Of a DNA stretch of 37,442 bases, positions 23,752 to 33,752 are shown piece by piece. The position numbers were made by a program, and so were the translations under genes. Where the stretch lies: positions 1-37,442 of the forward strand of contig JACQFF010000135.1 of assembly GCA_016200205.1 (NCBI GenBank). The letters are read 5' to 3'. The DNA is from Planctomycetia bacterium (lineage in GTDB: Bacteria > Planctomycetota > Planctomycetia > Pirellulales > PALSA-1355). Every line of letters begins with the position of its first letter. The stretch's first letter is position 1. Below the pieces are notes generated by a model, which was not told the origin of the DNA, ran no database searches, and saw nothing but the letters and a program-made list of their open reading frames with translations.

Positions 23752-26700
23752 ATGAAGCGAACTGTCCAGGCTGGGCTCATATCCGCTCTTGTCAGCCTCT
23801 ATTTTCTGAAACCAGCCGCGGCCGACGAGGTGGAGTCGATCGTCAAGACTTTGCGCGTGCCGGCTGGATTTACGGTGGAGTTGGTGGCCGCGGCGCCGTT
23901 GGTGCACCACCCGATCATGGCCGGTTTCGACGATCGGGGGCGGCTGTTCGTGGCGGACAATGCCGGGCTGAATTTGCCGGCCGAAGAATTGCTCAAGCAA
24001 CTGCCCAACATGATTCGTATGTTGGAAGACACCGACGGCGATGGCCGCTTCGACCGCAGTACGCTGTTTGCCGACAAGATGACGTTTCCGCAAGGCGCCG
24101 CGTGGTTTCGCGGCGCCCTTTATGTAGCCAGTCCGCCGAGCATCTGGCGGCTGGAAGATACCGACGGCGACGGCGTGGCGGACCGGCGCGAAGAAATCGT
24201 GCAAAAGTTCGGCTTCACCGGAAATGCGGCCGATATCCACGGCTGCTTTATCACGCCCACGGGGCGGATCGCCTGGTGCGATGGCCGGCACGGTCACGAA
24301 TTCAAGGGCGACAAGGGCCAGATGCCCAGCAAGGGCCTGGCCGCGCGCGTGTTTTCTTGCCGGCCGGATGGCAGTGACGTGGAAGTGTTTTGCGGCGGTG
24401 GGATGGATAATCCGGTGGAAGTCGCCTTCACGCCCGAAGGGGACGTGATCGGCACGATGACCTTTTATAATCCCGACGATGCCCGGCACGATGCCCTGGT
24501 TCATTTTGTCCACGGGGGCGTTTATCCGCGCAAGCATCCTTGCACGAGCGAATTCAAGCGTACCGGCGATTTTCTACCGGCCTTGAGCCGCTTCGGCGCG
24601 GTCGCTCCTTCCGGGCTGACGCGATATAGCAGTGCCACCTGGGGCGAGGAGTTTCGCGACAATTTGTACTCCACTCAGTTCAACACGCACAAAATCGTCC
24701 GGCACGTGCTTTCGCGGCAGGGCGCGACGTACAGTTCGGCGGACGAGGATTTTCTCGTCTCGACGAATGCCGATTTCCATCCCACCGACGTGCTCGAAGA
24801 CGCCGATGGAAGTTTGTTGGTCATTGACACGGGTGGATGGTTTCACATTGGCTGTCCGACTTCGCAAATCGCCAAGCCCCAGATCGGTGGCGGCATCTAT
24901 CGGATTCGCCGCGCGGGAGTCGCGCCGGTTGCCGACCCGCGCGGATTGCAAACGGACTGGGCCCAGGCGTCGGATATTGAACTAGCCGAGCGTTTGGGCG
25001 ACGAGCGGCCGGCGGTTGCCGAGCGGACGCTGGAATTATTGGCCGCGCGGGGCGATCCGGCGATGGGTTCGTTGGCCACCGCCATGTTCGAAAGCACCAG
25101 CTATCGCGCCCGCGAAAACGCCGTCTGGGCTCTGGCGCGCAATGGATCGGACAATGCTCGAAGACTGCTGCGCCAAGCGCTATCGGATGATGATGCTCCG
25201 GTGCGACAAGCGGCCGTGCACAGTGTTTCCGATTTGCGCGACGCCGAGAGTCTGCCGGCGCTGTTGGAGATTTTACAAAAGGACGAGCCGGCCGTGCGGC
25301 GCGAGGCGGCCACCGCGTTGGGCCGCATCGGCAAGGCCGGCGCGGTGCCGGCGCTGCTGGAATCGCTCGGCAAACCGGCCGATCGCTTTGTGGAACATGC
25401 CTTGATTTACGCCTTAATTGAAATCAACGATCGGCCCGCCACGCTGGCCGGCCTGGCTGACCCGCGGCCGGCGGTGCGGCGCGGCGCTTTGATTGCGTTG
25501 GATCAGATGTACCGTGGTCAGTTGACGCGCGAGATCGTCGCGCCGCTCTTGTCGACGGATGACGAGAATCTAATGCGGGCGCTGGTGGAGATTCTGGCCA
25601 AGCACCCGGATTGGGCCGACGAACTGACGAGCCTCGTCGCGGGATGGCTTTCCGAGGCGAGCCCTTCGGCCGAACAACTGGCAACGGTTCGTGGGGCGAT
25701 CTCGGCCTTGATCCAACGGCCGGCCGTGCAAAACCTCGTCGTCGGCCCGCTCGAGAGCGACACAACCGACAGGCAAATTCGCCTGATGCTTTTGGAAGTG
25801 ATCGCTGCCGGCGAGTACGCGAAAATGCCGGCGAATTGGCGCGATGCACTCGGAAAAAACCTGGCCTCGAACGACGGCGAAATTCTTCGTCAGGCGATCG
25901 CGACCGTAGCGGCTCTCGACGTCAGGCCATTTACGGCGAGGCTGATGGACATCGGGATCGACGGCCAACGTCCTGCCGATGTGCGGATCGCCGCGCTGTG
26001 TGCCGCCGCGAAAAACAGTCCGAGCCTGCCGGAAGCGGGCTTCGAGTTTCTATCCAGTCAACTGGAAAACGAGGGTCCGCTGCGAGACCGCCTGGCCGCG
26101 GCCGAAGCGCTGGGTGGCATGGCGCTCAGCGCGCCGCAATTGGAAGCCGCGGCTCGGCTGGCCGCGCACTGCGGCCCCTTGGAGATCTCTTGGCTGGTGC
26201 GAGCATTTGCCCACGATACGAATGCTCGCACGGGGCGGCTGCTCATCGACTCCCTGTCGAGGTCGCCGGCACTAGCCAGCCTTCCGGCGGAACGTCTGCG
26301 CGAAGCGTTTAAAAACTATCCCGGCGAAGTGCAGCTTGCGCTGCAACCGCTGATTGATCGCCTTGCAGGCGACGACCAAGAGCGGGCGGCAAAAATGAAG
26401 TCGCTGGAGAAATCGACCGGAAGCGGTGATTCGGCCCAAGGGGAGAATGTGTTTTTCGGTACTCGCGCGGCATGTGCGGCCTGCCACCGAATTGGTGGGC
26501 GTGGAGAAAAGATCGGGCCCGACTTGTCCAAGATCGGTGAAGTCCGCAATCACCGCGACCTTCTCGAAGCCATTCTCTTCCCAAGCGCCAGCCTGGCGCG
26601 CGGCTATGAAAGTTTTCACGTCGTGACCAAATCGGGGCAAGTGCACAGCGGGCTCCTGAGCCGCGAAGCGTCCGCGGCGATTTATTTGCGCACCACCGAG

Positions 26701-26841
26701 CGGATCGAAGTTCGCGTGGACCGCAGCGACATTGAGGAACTGTCGCCGAGCCAGACTTCGATCATGCCCCAGGGCATGGAGAAAATCCTGTCGCCGCGCG
26801 AGCTCGCCGACGTGGTTGCCTACCTGCAATCGCTCAAGTGA
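23752..26841 (+). CDS. PVC-type membrane-bound dehydrogenase/HEAT-repeat/cytochrome c protein
   Basis: 1029 residues. After a signal peptide (1-24) comes a beta-propeller-like dehydrogenase domain (about 30-385; planctomycete TIGR02604 type): VPAGFTVELVAAAPLVHHPIMAGFDDRGRLFVAD, MLEDTDGDGRFDRSTLFAD, RLEDTDGDGVADRREEIV, FHPTDVLEDADGSLLVIDTGGW. A HEAT-repeat solenoid follows (about 400-860; e.g. DDDAPVRQAAVHSVSDLRD and KDEPAVRREAATALGRIG). The C-terminus (about 895-1029; TIGR02603 type) has one heme c site CAACH (908-912) and the distal motif SIMPQGMEKILSPRELADVVAYLQSL. It is expected in the periplasm/paryphoplasm as a heme-bearing oxidoreductase acting on sugars or alcohols; substrate unknown. 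No defects were seen. Confidence 0.93.
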   Translation: MKRTVQAGLISALVSLYFLKPAAADEVESIVKTLRVPAGFTVELVAAAPLVHHPIMAGFDDRGRLFVADNAGLNLPAEELLKQLPNMIRMLEDTDGDGRFDRSTLFADKMTFPQGAAWFRGALYVASPPSIWRLEDTDGDGVADRREEIVQKFGFTGNAADIHGCFITPTGRIAWCDGRHGHEFKGDKGQMPSKGLAARVFSCRPDGSDVEVFCGGGMDNPVEVAFTPEGDVIGTMTFYNPDDARHDALVHFVHGGVYPRKHPCTSEFKRTGDFLPALSRFGAVAPSGLTRYSSATWGEEFRDNLYSTQFNTHKIVRHVLSRQGATYSSADEDFLVSTNADFHPTDVLEDADGSLLVIDTGGWFHIGCPTSQIAKPQIGGGIYRIRRAGVAPVADPRGLQTDWAQASDIELAERLGDERPAVAERTLELLAARGDPAMGSLATAMFESTSYRARENAVWALARNGSDNARRLLRQALSDDDAPVRQAAVHSVSDLRDAESLPALLEILQKDEPAVRREAATALGRIGKAGAVPALLESLGKPADRFVEHALIYALIEINDRPATLAGLADPRPAVRRGALIALDQMYRGQLTREIVAPLLSTDDENLMRALVEILAKHPDWADELTSLVAGWLSEASPSAEQLATVRGAISALIQRPAVQNLVVGPLESDTTDRQIRLMLLEVIAAGEYAKMPANWRDALGKNLASNDGEILRQAIATVAALDVRPFTARLMDIGIDGQRPADVRIAALCAAAKNSPSLPEAGFEFLSSQLENEGPLRDRLAAAEALGGMALSAPQLEAAARLAAHCGPLEISWLVRAFAHDTNARTGRLLIDSLSRSPALASLPAERLREAFKNYPGEVQLALQPLIDRLAGDDQERAAKMKSLEKSTGSGDSAQGENVFFGTRAACAACHRIGGRGEKIGPDLSKIGEVRNHRDLLEAILFPSASLARGYESFHVVTKSGQVHSGLLSREASAAIYLRTTERIEVRVDRSDIEELSPSQTSIMPQGMEKILSPRELADVVAYLQSLK

Positions 26842-26878
26842 GTTCCCTCCTGGCGGGAGAGGAACCATAATTCGCGAG

Positions 26879-29800
26879 CTACGCGTTCGGCAGCAAGTGC
26901 ATGTGTTCCAAGACCGAGTGCTTCGAGGAGCCGCCCAACTGGTCCAGTTCCCACGTTACCACCCAGCGACGCCACGAGATAGGCGTGGCCGCGAACACCC
27001 AGCGCCGGCGATCCAGTTCGGTCACGTTGGGTTCAGTTCCCGCGCGGTGATCTGCCGGTTCCAGGGGCGGCCAACCTCGCAAAGGGAGAATCCGCGGTGG
27101 AGCATCGCGACCGGACCAGATCGCCAGGCTATCCTCGGTGATTTCGTACCCTCGGGAGCCGGGCTCCAGGCGGGCTTCGACCTGCTCGCGCACTAAATCG
27201 ATGCCCGCCATTTTGTAGACGCCGGCCAAGGCGTTGGCCAGCGTGTGTCGCCGCGGGTGGGAGAGCGCGTCGGACCATCCGTGACGGTAGACGCTGGCGA
27301 CCAGCCGGCCGGCCTGTTCCTCAAATGCCAGCCACATGCTCTCTTCGGCCAGATCGGGGCAATACAGTTCCACGAGAATTCGGTTGCAGCCCAAGTGAAT
27401 TTCACCGGTCGTAATCGAGCGGTCGGCCCAACCACGGCTTTCGTGCAGCAGCACCAACAACTCGCGATCGACAAAGCGGCGCAGCGCCTCGCTCGCATGA
27501 TGCAACCCGTCCAGATACTTGCTCGCGGCTTTCCAATTCAGCGTCCAATAAGCTTTGCGGTTCGCGCGGCGAAGTTTGGCGTACAGTTTGGGGACCGTGC
27601 CCGAGCGAAAGCCGGGCTTGAGAAACTGCAGCATCGTCTCGCCGTGGTGACCGATGGAGACTGGCCGCAAGTCGGCGGGGCGATTGGCGGCGTACAACCG
27701 CCAATTCTCTTTCAGCTCCCACACGAGAAATCCAAAAATACCCGGCGTCAGGAAGACCGCGGTGGGCGCGATCGTGTAAGCCCAGGCGGTTCCCAACGGT
27801 CCAGCCAAGGCGCTTCGCAGGGCCGGCATCATCGGCAGCAAAACCTTGTGCGACACGGTCACCACGGGGAAGTGTTTGATCGGGTTGACTTGCGGCTCGA
27901 TGAGCAGGTTGACGCAGAAGCGAATCACGTAGTTCACGAAGAACCAGAAGAAGCCCAAAACCGCCTTGGCGACGGTGGACGAAATGCGCTCGCCGGCTCG
28001 AAAGCGGAGCCATTCATCGACCGTATAGAGCAACCGCTCGATGCTCTCCAAAATGCGGTTGAACACGTCCATGATCAGCCGGAACATCGCCGCGAAAACA
28101 TGAATGCGGATGCGATGCCAGGTGAGCACGGCCCAATCGGTCACCATTTCGTCGACGTTGCGGCCGATCCGTGAATTGAGTAGCGCATTGACCACGACGA
28201 AAATGACCAAGGAACTGCCCAGTGTGACTTCGCGGTCGAAAACCACCGCGATCACCGGCGCAGCCAGCACCGTGACCACCGCCGGCTTGAACACGTACCG
28301 CTTGAAAAGCTGGAATTGCCAACTATGGACAACCGCTTGGACGATCGGTTGCCGCAAGATCCAAGCCGGCATGTCGATGAACAGGCGACGGCAGACCTGG
28401 ATTGCGCGAATCGCGCCCTGGAGGCAAAAATTGCGAAACCGCTGGTGGTAGAGCAGGCCCATCAGAAACAGGCCCAGCGTCAGGACCGAGAGGGCCAGTT
28501 CGAAAGGCATCAGGTGCAATTCAGCGTCACTTCCCAGCGCATGCGAGACCATCAAGACGAGGTGTAGCGATCCTTCCAAGGCAATATAAGCCCCGCCAAA
28601 AGGCAGTGCGGCATAGCGAGTCAAGAACCGGCCCTGGGGAGTTCCAAACGCCAAAGAACTGAGCCGTTGAGGCCAGCGCAGGTAGATTTCACCCCCGCGG
28701 TAGACGCCGTCGAGACTGGCAGCCAGATGCGTGTCGGCCTGCAAAAGCTGGTCGCCGAGCAGAAACTGCTTGACGCTGACCAGGTCGGGCAACTTGAGGT
28801 TGTTGCGCGATAACGCGTCGCGCAGATCGCCCATCGATAAGAAGCCGCGTTCGACGATGCGGTCCAGAATCTCATCGACCAGTTTTTTGCGCGCGACGCG
28901 CTCCGGCGGGTTTTGGGGCAACAGTTTCACCTTGTCCAAGGCGTGATCGATGACCGGCTTGAAGCGAGCCCGCAGGCTGGCTTCGGCCCGGTGCACCGCA
29001 GATTGCAACAGCGCGGCCAGGCGGCTGCGATTGCGGTTGGAGAGCCGGGCGGCCGGCAGCCGGCGGGCCGCCCCTCGCAGATGTTTCGAAATCAGCACGT
29101 CGCGCTGCCCGGGCAAAAACCGCTTGACGGGCTTGCGCCCCAGCGAGGTCGCCCAGCCGATCGCGTCCAACGTATAAACTCCACGTTCGTGGTCGACGCA
29201 CACTTTTTGCAGATCGTAGAGCATCCGCGCTTCGGCCGTCCAAATGCCGCGCGCCGATTGATCGAGCAGCGATACCAACGATTTGGTCCACTCCTCCGTT
29301 TCGCCGGAAGTGAAATTGAGGGCCGCCTGCATCCGGCGAGCCAGGCGTTCGAGTTCCGCCCGGGCGTCGTCGCCAGCACGATGCGCCACCTCCGGATTGG
29401 CATAGCGGGCCGCGCGGGTGCGCAAAATGGCGGCGCGCACTAAATTGCCGAGCGAACCGACACGATCGGCTTTCGCCAACAGCGCCGCCGCCGTCCGTTG
29501 CGAGCGTTTGCGGACCGGCAAACGCCGCGGCTGCTCGTCTCGGGGGCTGCCAAGGCCCAATCGCTCGCCGCCGGGCAACTCGCCACGCCAGCTTGGATCG
29601 GAGACCCCCGGCGGTCGAGTGGCGGCCAGCAGGCTCTCGCCGTCAACGTCGTGCTTCAACAATTCGTCGATGTAATGATAATCCTGTAGCGAAGGAAAAT
29701 AGCCGCGCAAAAAGTTGGGCACGAAATGCCGCAGCTCCAGGTACACCGCCACAAACTCGACGTACACCGTCAGGTCAGTCTTGGGAGGCAACAAATAATC

Positions 29801-30304
29801 TTCCTGACGCAGCACATCGCGAATTTCCTCGAATTCGGAGGCGCCGATTTGTTGAATCCGGGCATGAAGCTCGCTTTCGCCTAGCCTCCCCTCGGCAATC
29901 ACTTGGTTGAGCGCGACGTGGATGCGGATATGGAACAACTGCCGCCAGAATTTGACCAATGCCTCTTCCGCCGAAAGGGCGGCCAGCGTTTCGGTCGTGG
30001 GGCGGGCGATCAAAATGATGTTGTCGGCAAGTTCGGCATCGGCCGCCAGGTCGAGTTCCGCACGATCGACCAGCGCGAGCAACTTTTCCCGCGCTATCAC
30101 GTAGGTTTTGCGATGCGGCACGCGCAAACCCAGGCCACTCACTCCGGCGTTCTGCTTGATCACCCGGCGCAGAATTCGGGGGGCCACCAAAAAAGCCGCC
30201 GGATCGGTCGCGCGCACCGCCTGATCTAGTTCTTCAAGGCCCAGCCCCTCGGGCCGGTCTTCGGCAGGCGTGTGTTGGACCAGTTGGGCCATACAGGCTT
30301 TCAC
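26879..30304 (-). CDS. Large membrane protein of unknown function (1141 aa)
   Basis: I do not recognise this family. The N-terminal 560 residues are soluble, helical and charged: an Arg-rich stretch with PVRKRSQRTAAALL near 260-280, RRMQAALNFTSGETEEW, and RKKLVDEILDRIVERGFLSMGDLRDALSRNNLKLPDL, which reads like a winged-helix-type fold. From about 565 to 865 there are at least five hydrophobic segments, e.g. LALSVLTLGLFLMGLLY, PAVVTVLAAPVIAVVF, VLGFFWFFVNYVIRFCVNLLI and YTIAPTAVFLTPGIFGFLVW, between basic amphipathic helices. The C-terminal 270 residues are again soluble (KLYAKLRRANRKAYWTLNWKAASKYLDGLHH). The start could be GTG at 30304 or ATG at 30292. It is not linked to either neighbour: convergent on one side, 234 bases of repeat on the other. 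A planctomycete-specific membrane protein is likely. Confidence 0.8.
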   Translation of the reverse strand: MKACMAQLVQHTPAEDRPEGLGLEELDQAVRATDPAAFLVAPRILRRVIKQNAGVSGLGLRVPHRKTYVIAREKLLALVDRAELDLAADAELADNIILIARPTTETLAALSAEEALVKFWRQLFHIRIHVALNQVIAEGRLGESELHARIQQIGASEFEEIRDVLRQEDYLLPPKTDLTVYVEFVAVYLELRHFVPNFLRGYFPSLQDYHYIDELLKHDVDGESLLAATRPPGVSDPSWRGELPGGERLGLGSPRDEQPRRLPVRKRSQRTAAALLAKADRVGSLGNLVRAAILRTRAARYANPEVAHRAGDDARAELERLARRMQAALNFTSGETEEWTKSLVSLLDQSARGIWTAEARMLYDLQKVCVDHERGVYTLDAIGWATSLGRKPVKRFLPGQRDVLISKHLRGAARRLPAARLSNRNRSRLAALLQSAVHRAEASLRARFKPVIDHALDKVKLLPQNPPERVARKKLVDEILDRIVERGFLSMGDLRDALSRNNLKLPDLVSVKQFLLGDQLLQADTHLAASLDGVYRGGEIYLRWPQRLSSLAFGTPQGRFLTRYAALPFGGAYIALEGSLHLVLMVSHALGSDAELHLMPFELALSVLTLGLFLMGLLYHQRFRNFCLQGAIRAIQVCRRLFIDMPAWILRQPIVQAVVHSWQFQLFKRYVFKPAVVTVLAAPVIAVVFDREVTLGSSLVIFVVVNALLNSRIGRNVDEMVTDWAVLTWHRIRIHVFAAMFRLIMDVFNRILESIERLLYTVDEWLRFRAGERISSTVAKAVLGFFWFFVNYVIRFCVNLLIEPQVNPIKHFPVVTVSHKVLLPMMPALRSALAGPLGTAWAYTIAPTAVFLTPGIFGFLVWELKENWRLYAANRPADLRPVSIGHHGETMLQFLKPGFRSGTVPKLYAKLRRANRKAYWTLNWKAASKYLDGLHHASEALRRFVDRELLVLLHESRGWADRSITTGEIHLGCNRILVELYCPDLAEESMWLAFEEQAGRLVASVYRHGWSDALSHPRRHTLANALAGVYKMAGIDLVREQVEARLEPGSRGYEITEDSLAIWSGRDAPPRILPLRGWPPLEPADHRAGTEPNVTELDRRRWVFAATPISWRRWVVTWELDQLGGSSKHSVLEHMHLLPNA

Positions 30305-30349
30305 CGTGCAATTGAGCGATTGTCCCTAAGGAACTCTACAAACCGCCCT

Positions 30350-30426
30350 GGAGAAGGGGACAGTCCCATTTTGCTCCGCCGACCATCCTGCGGATTGTGC
30401 CCGCCGCAGAATTGGGACAGTCCCCC
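30350..30426. repeat. Paired GGGACAGTCCC palindromes forming an inverted repeat
   Basis: AAGGGGACAGTCCCATTTTG begins near 30354 and ATTGGGACAGTCCCC near 30411-30424. Each unit is itself palindromic, and the two are inverted relative to each other with their flanks (CCCATTTTGC versus GCAGAATTGGG). A third unit, GGGGACTGTCCCC, lies at 23706-23718. It lies between the pump operon end and the start of the 1141-residue gene. Confidence 0.65.
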
Positions 30427-30538
30427 GCGGATCTGTTGGAGCCCCTAATCATATCGGCTAGCATCGCGGCCCCACGCCACAGCGCCAGTAGTATTCTACC
30501 GCAACCGGCGGTTCGCTTGCAGAGCCATTCCGATCGCG

Positions 30539-33500
30539 TCAAGCGGAGTTGGGCTTTGACTCGCCGAAAAGTGAATAGAGAACGGGGAAGACTAGCAGCG
30601 TCAGGACCAGCGAACTGATGATGCCGCCCACGACGACCGTTGCGAGGGGCCGCTGCACCTCGGCTCCGACGGCCGTGGCCAGCATCATCGGCACAAACCC
30701 CAATGCCGCGGTGGCCGAGGTCATCAGAACCGGCCGCAGCCGCAACACGCCGGCCTCGTACACCGCTTCGTCAAGCGATCGGCCCTCGGCCAACAGTTTG
30801 TGAATGTACGAAACCAGTACCAGTCCGTTGAGCACGGCGATGCCAAACAGAGCTACGAAGCCGACGGCCGCGGAAATCGAAAACGGCAGTTGGGCCAGAT
30901 AGAGCGAGACCACGCCGCCGACAACGGCAAACGGCACCCCGCTGAAAATCAGGCAGGCGTCGCGGACGGAATTGAACGTGGCGTAGAGCAAGATAAAGAT
31001 CAACAAGCCCGCCAACGGCACGATAATCAACAGCCGCTGATAACCGCGCTGCATGTGCTCGAACTGGCCTCCCCAAGTGACGTGGTAACCGGGGGGCCAC
31101 GATTTTGTCACTTCGGCGACACGGCGGCGCGCCTCTTCGACAAACGAGCCCGTATCTCGGCCGCGAATATTGCATTGCACCAGCATGCGTCGTTTGGCCC
31201 ATTCGCGGGAAATGACCGTCGGCGTCTCGACTTGCTCGATGTGCGACAGGCGCGACAAGGGCAGTTGTACGCCTTTGGGAGTGCAGACCAGGATCTGGCC
31301 GATCGCTTCCGGATCGATCCGATATTTTTCGGCCAGCCGCACGACCAGTGGGAATCGGCGTTGGCCTTCATAAACTTCACCCACGCGCGGAGTGCCCAGG
31401 GCCTGGACCGTGCTGAGCACGTCGCGGCGGGGGATGCCGTAGCGCGACAGGGCTTCTTCGTCGACCGTGATCTTCACGACCGACGTATTGGTGAGTTGAT
31501 CCGGAACCACGCCGTGCGCGCCGTCGATGGCGCGGACCGTGTGTGCGATTTGTTCGGTGAATGCGACTAATTTGTCGTAATCCTCGCCGAAAACCTTGAT
31601 GCCCAAGTCGCCGCGAATCCCGGCGATCATTTCGTTGATGCGCTGTTCGATGGGCTGTGTGAACAGCATTTGCATGCCCGGCATTCCCTCGACCAGTTCT
31701 TTCATCTGTGCGACCAGCTCGTCTTGGGTGCGCGCCCGCCGCCACTGATTGCGCGGTTTGAGCGTGATAAACACGTCGCTTAGATCCAGGCCCATGGGGT
31801 CGGTGGCGACTTCGGCGGTGCCGGTGCGGGTCCAGATATGCTTGATCTCGTCCGGAAACCGTTCGAGCAGCAACTTTTCCAACTGCGTGCCGTACCGGAC
31901 CGATTCTTGCAGCGAGACGCTCGCCAGCCGCTGCGTCGCGATGACCACCGAACCTTCACTTAGGCGGGGAATGAATTCGGTCCCGAGCTCGAAGCTCAGG
32001 ATTACGGCGCTGGCCAAGAGCGCCACTGACAGCGAAACGACGCCCAGCCGGTTGCCCAGCACCCAACGGAGCACGGGCCGATAGAGCCATTGTGAAAATC
32101 GCACCAGGAGGGGCTCTTTTTCCGACATCCGCTTGGGCAGAAAAATTCCGGCCAAGGCGGGCATCAGGGTCAACGACAGGACCAGCGATCCGGCCAGCGC
32201 AAACAACACCGTCAACGCCATCGGGCGGAACATTTTGCCTTCGATGCCTTCCAGCGTGAGGATCGGCAAATACACGATCATGATGATCAGTTCGCCAAAC
32301 ATCGTCGGCTTGCGGACTTCCACGCAGGCGTCATGCACGACGTCAACGACGGGCCTCCCGGCACGGTTTTCGGACAGGTGGCGCACGGAGTTTTCGATCA
32401 TGATTACCGAGCTATCGACGATAATTCCGAAGTCGATGGCCCCCAGGCTCATCAGGCTGCCGACGATGCCGGCTTGCAGCATCAGATTTCCGGCGACCAT
32501 GAAAGACAAGGGAATCGCCGTGGCCACGATCAGTCCGGCCCGCAATCCACCGCCCAAGGCAAACAGCGCGGCAATCACCAAAATGGCCCCGAAGAATAAG
32601 TTGTGCCTGGCCGTGGCCAACACTTCGTCGACCAGATCAGTGCGCGCCAGCACTTCTTCAATATGTACGCCGAGCGGCAGGTTGGGCTTGATCTCGTCCA
32701 TTTTCTCCCGCAGCCGCTCGGTAACGGCGCGGCTGTTCTCTCCCATGAGCATGAAGCCCATTCCCAGAATTACTTCCCCTTTGCCTTCCGCCGTGACAGC
32801 GCCCGAGGGGATTTCGTGACCGATTTCGACCTCGGCCACGTCGCGTACCCTCACTGGCTGGCCTTCGTGCTCTTTGAGCACGATGTGGGCGATGTCGACC
32901 GTGCTCGTTAGCCGGCCGATGCCTTGAATGAGCTGGATTTCGCCGGCACGCTGCATGCTTCCGCCGCCGACGTTGGCGTTATTGGTTTTGAGGGCTTCGA
33001 CGACGTCGTTGAGCGTCAAATTGAATTTAACCAGCCGGGCTGGATCAAACAGAACATGAAACTGCTTCTCGTAGCCACCCCAGGTATTGACTTCGGCCAC
33101 GCCCGGCACCGTACGCAATTGCGCTTTGACGAGAAAGCGGTGAATGGTGCGCAACTCCGTCAGGTCATGACGATCGCTGGTGAGCAAGTAGTGGTAGACC
33201 TCGCCCAGTCCGGTGGCGATGGGGCCCAAAACGGGCTTGTTCACGCCGGAAGTTTCCGGCAGCTCGGCGCTAGCGATCCGCTCGCCGACCAATTGTCGCG
33301 CGCGGAGAATATCGGTCCCGCTTTCGAAAACGGTGGTGACTTGCGAGAGGCCGGTTTTGGAAATCGAGCGTACTTCTTGCAAACCCGGCAGCCCGGCAAT
33401 CACCTGCTCCAGAGGATACGTGACTTGTGTTTCGATATCGCCGGGGCCCAGCGACGGCGCGGTCGTATTGACTTGCACCATGACGGGCGTGGTGTCGGGA

Positions 33501-33616
33501 AAGGCGTCGATCGGCAATTGCCGAAACGCCGCCATCCCGCTCAGCACCAAGATGGCGGCCAGAACCAGCATGAGCAGCCGCTGCTCGAGGCTGAAGGTAA
33601 TGATCTTGTTCAACAT
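30539..33616 (-). CDS. czcA: Heavy-metal efflux RND pump, CzcA/CusA family
   Basis: 1025 residues, an inner-membrane proton-driven pump of the HME-RND family for divalent or monovalent heavy-metal ions. The start MLNKIITFSLEQRLLMLVLAAILVL is TM1, then the periplasmic porter domain (LPIDAFPDTTPVMVQV, VTYPLEQVIAGLPGL). The HME proton-relay motif is intact: D395 and D401 in AIDFGIIVDSS, E408 in MIEN, with the spacing of the D402/D408/E415 triad in CzcA. The second half has EFIPRLSEGSVVIATQR, GDLGIKVFGEDYDKL and the last TM bundle. Metal specificity is not decided. The adaptor gene is upstream on the same strand with 136 bases of repeat between; no outer-membrane factor gene is seen in the window. 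Confidence 0.93.
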   Translation of the reverse strand: MLNKIITFSLEQRLLMLVLAAILVLSGMAAFRQLPIDAFPDTTPVMVQVNTTAPSLGPGDIETQVTYPLEQVIAGLPGLQEVRSISKTGLSQVTTVFESGTDILRARQLVGERIASAELPETSGVNKPVLGPIATGLGEVYHYLLTSDRHDLTELRTIHRFLVKAQLRTVPGVAEVNTWGGYEKQFHVLFDPARLVKFNLTLNDVVEALKTNNANVGGGSMQRAGEIQLIQGIGRLTSTVDIAHIVLKEHEGQPVRVRDVAEVEIGHEIPSGAVTAEGKGEVILGMGFMLMGENSRAVTERLREKMDEIKPNLPLGVHIEEVLARTDLVDEVLATARHNLFFGAILVIAALFALGGGLRAGLIVATAIPLSFMVAGNLMLQAGIVGSLMSLGAIDFGIIVDSSVIMIENSVRHLSENRAGRPVVDVVHDACVEVRKPTMFGELIIMIVYLPILTLEGIEGKMFRPMALTVLFALAGSLVLSLTLMPALAGIFLPKRMSEKEPLLVRFSQWLYRPVLRWVLGNRLGVVSLSVALLASAVILSFELGTEFIPRLSEGSVVIATQRLASVSLQESVRYGTQLEKLLLERFPDEIKHIWTRTGTAEVATDPMGLDLSDVFITLKPRNQWRRARTQDELVAQMKELVEGMPGMQMLFTQPIEQRINEMIAGIRGDLGIKVFGEDYDKLVAFTEQIAHTVRAIDGAHGVVPDQLTNTSVVKITVDEEALSRYGIPRRDVLSTVQALGTPRVGEVYEGQRRFPLVVRLAEKYRIDPEAIGQILVCTPKGVQLPLSRLSHIEQVETPTVISREWAKRRMLVQCNIRGRDTGSFVEEARRRVAEVTKSWPPGYHVTWGGQFEHMQRGYQRLLIIVPLAGLLIFILLYATFNSVRDACLIFSGVPFAVVGGVVSLYLAQLPFSISAAVGFVALFGIAVLNGLVLVSYIHKLLAEGRSLDEAVYEAGVLRLRPVLMTSATAALGFVPMMLATAVGAEVQRPLATVVVGGIISSLVLTLLVFPVLYSLFGESKPNSA

Positions 33617-33636
33617 CGGCCCGCTCGTTTAAACCT

Positions 33637-33747
33637 TGTTTCAAATCCCTCTCCCGCTGGGAGAGGGCAGGGTGAGGGTCTTTGTCTTCTCCGGATTCCC
33701 CCTCACCCCAACCCTCTCCCAAAGGGAGAGGGAGACGTGTTGAAACA
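33637..33747. repeat. REP-like double hairpin between adaptor and pump genes
   Basis: Two 9-bp perfect stems, CCCTCTCCC/GGGAGAGGG, at 33647-33667 (3-base loop) and 33712-33732 (loop AAA) are joined by a spacer whose edges are also inverted (GGTGAGGG versus CCCTCACCCC). Outer TGTTTCAA (33637-33644) and TTGAAACA (33740-33747) close the block. It fills almost all of the czcB-czcA gap, so it is transcribed within the operon and could stabilise the upstream mRNA or reduce downstream expression. It belongs to the same family as positions 1-85. Confidence 0.8.
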
Positions 33748-33752
33748 GCCCC

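Noticed and set aside
33647-33732. CRISPR repeats
   Set aside because: Only two units with inverted arms, no regular spacers and no cas genes; this is a REP-like pair.
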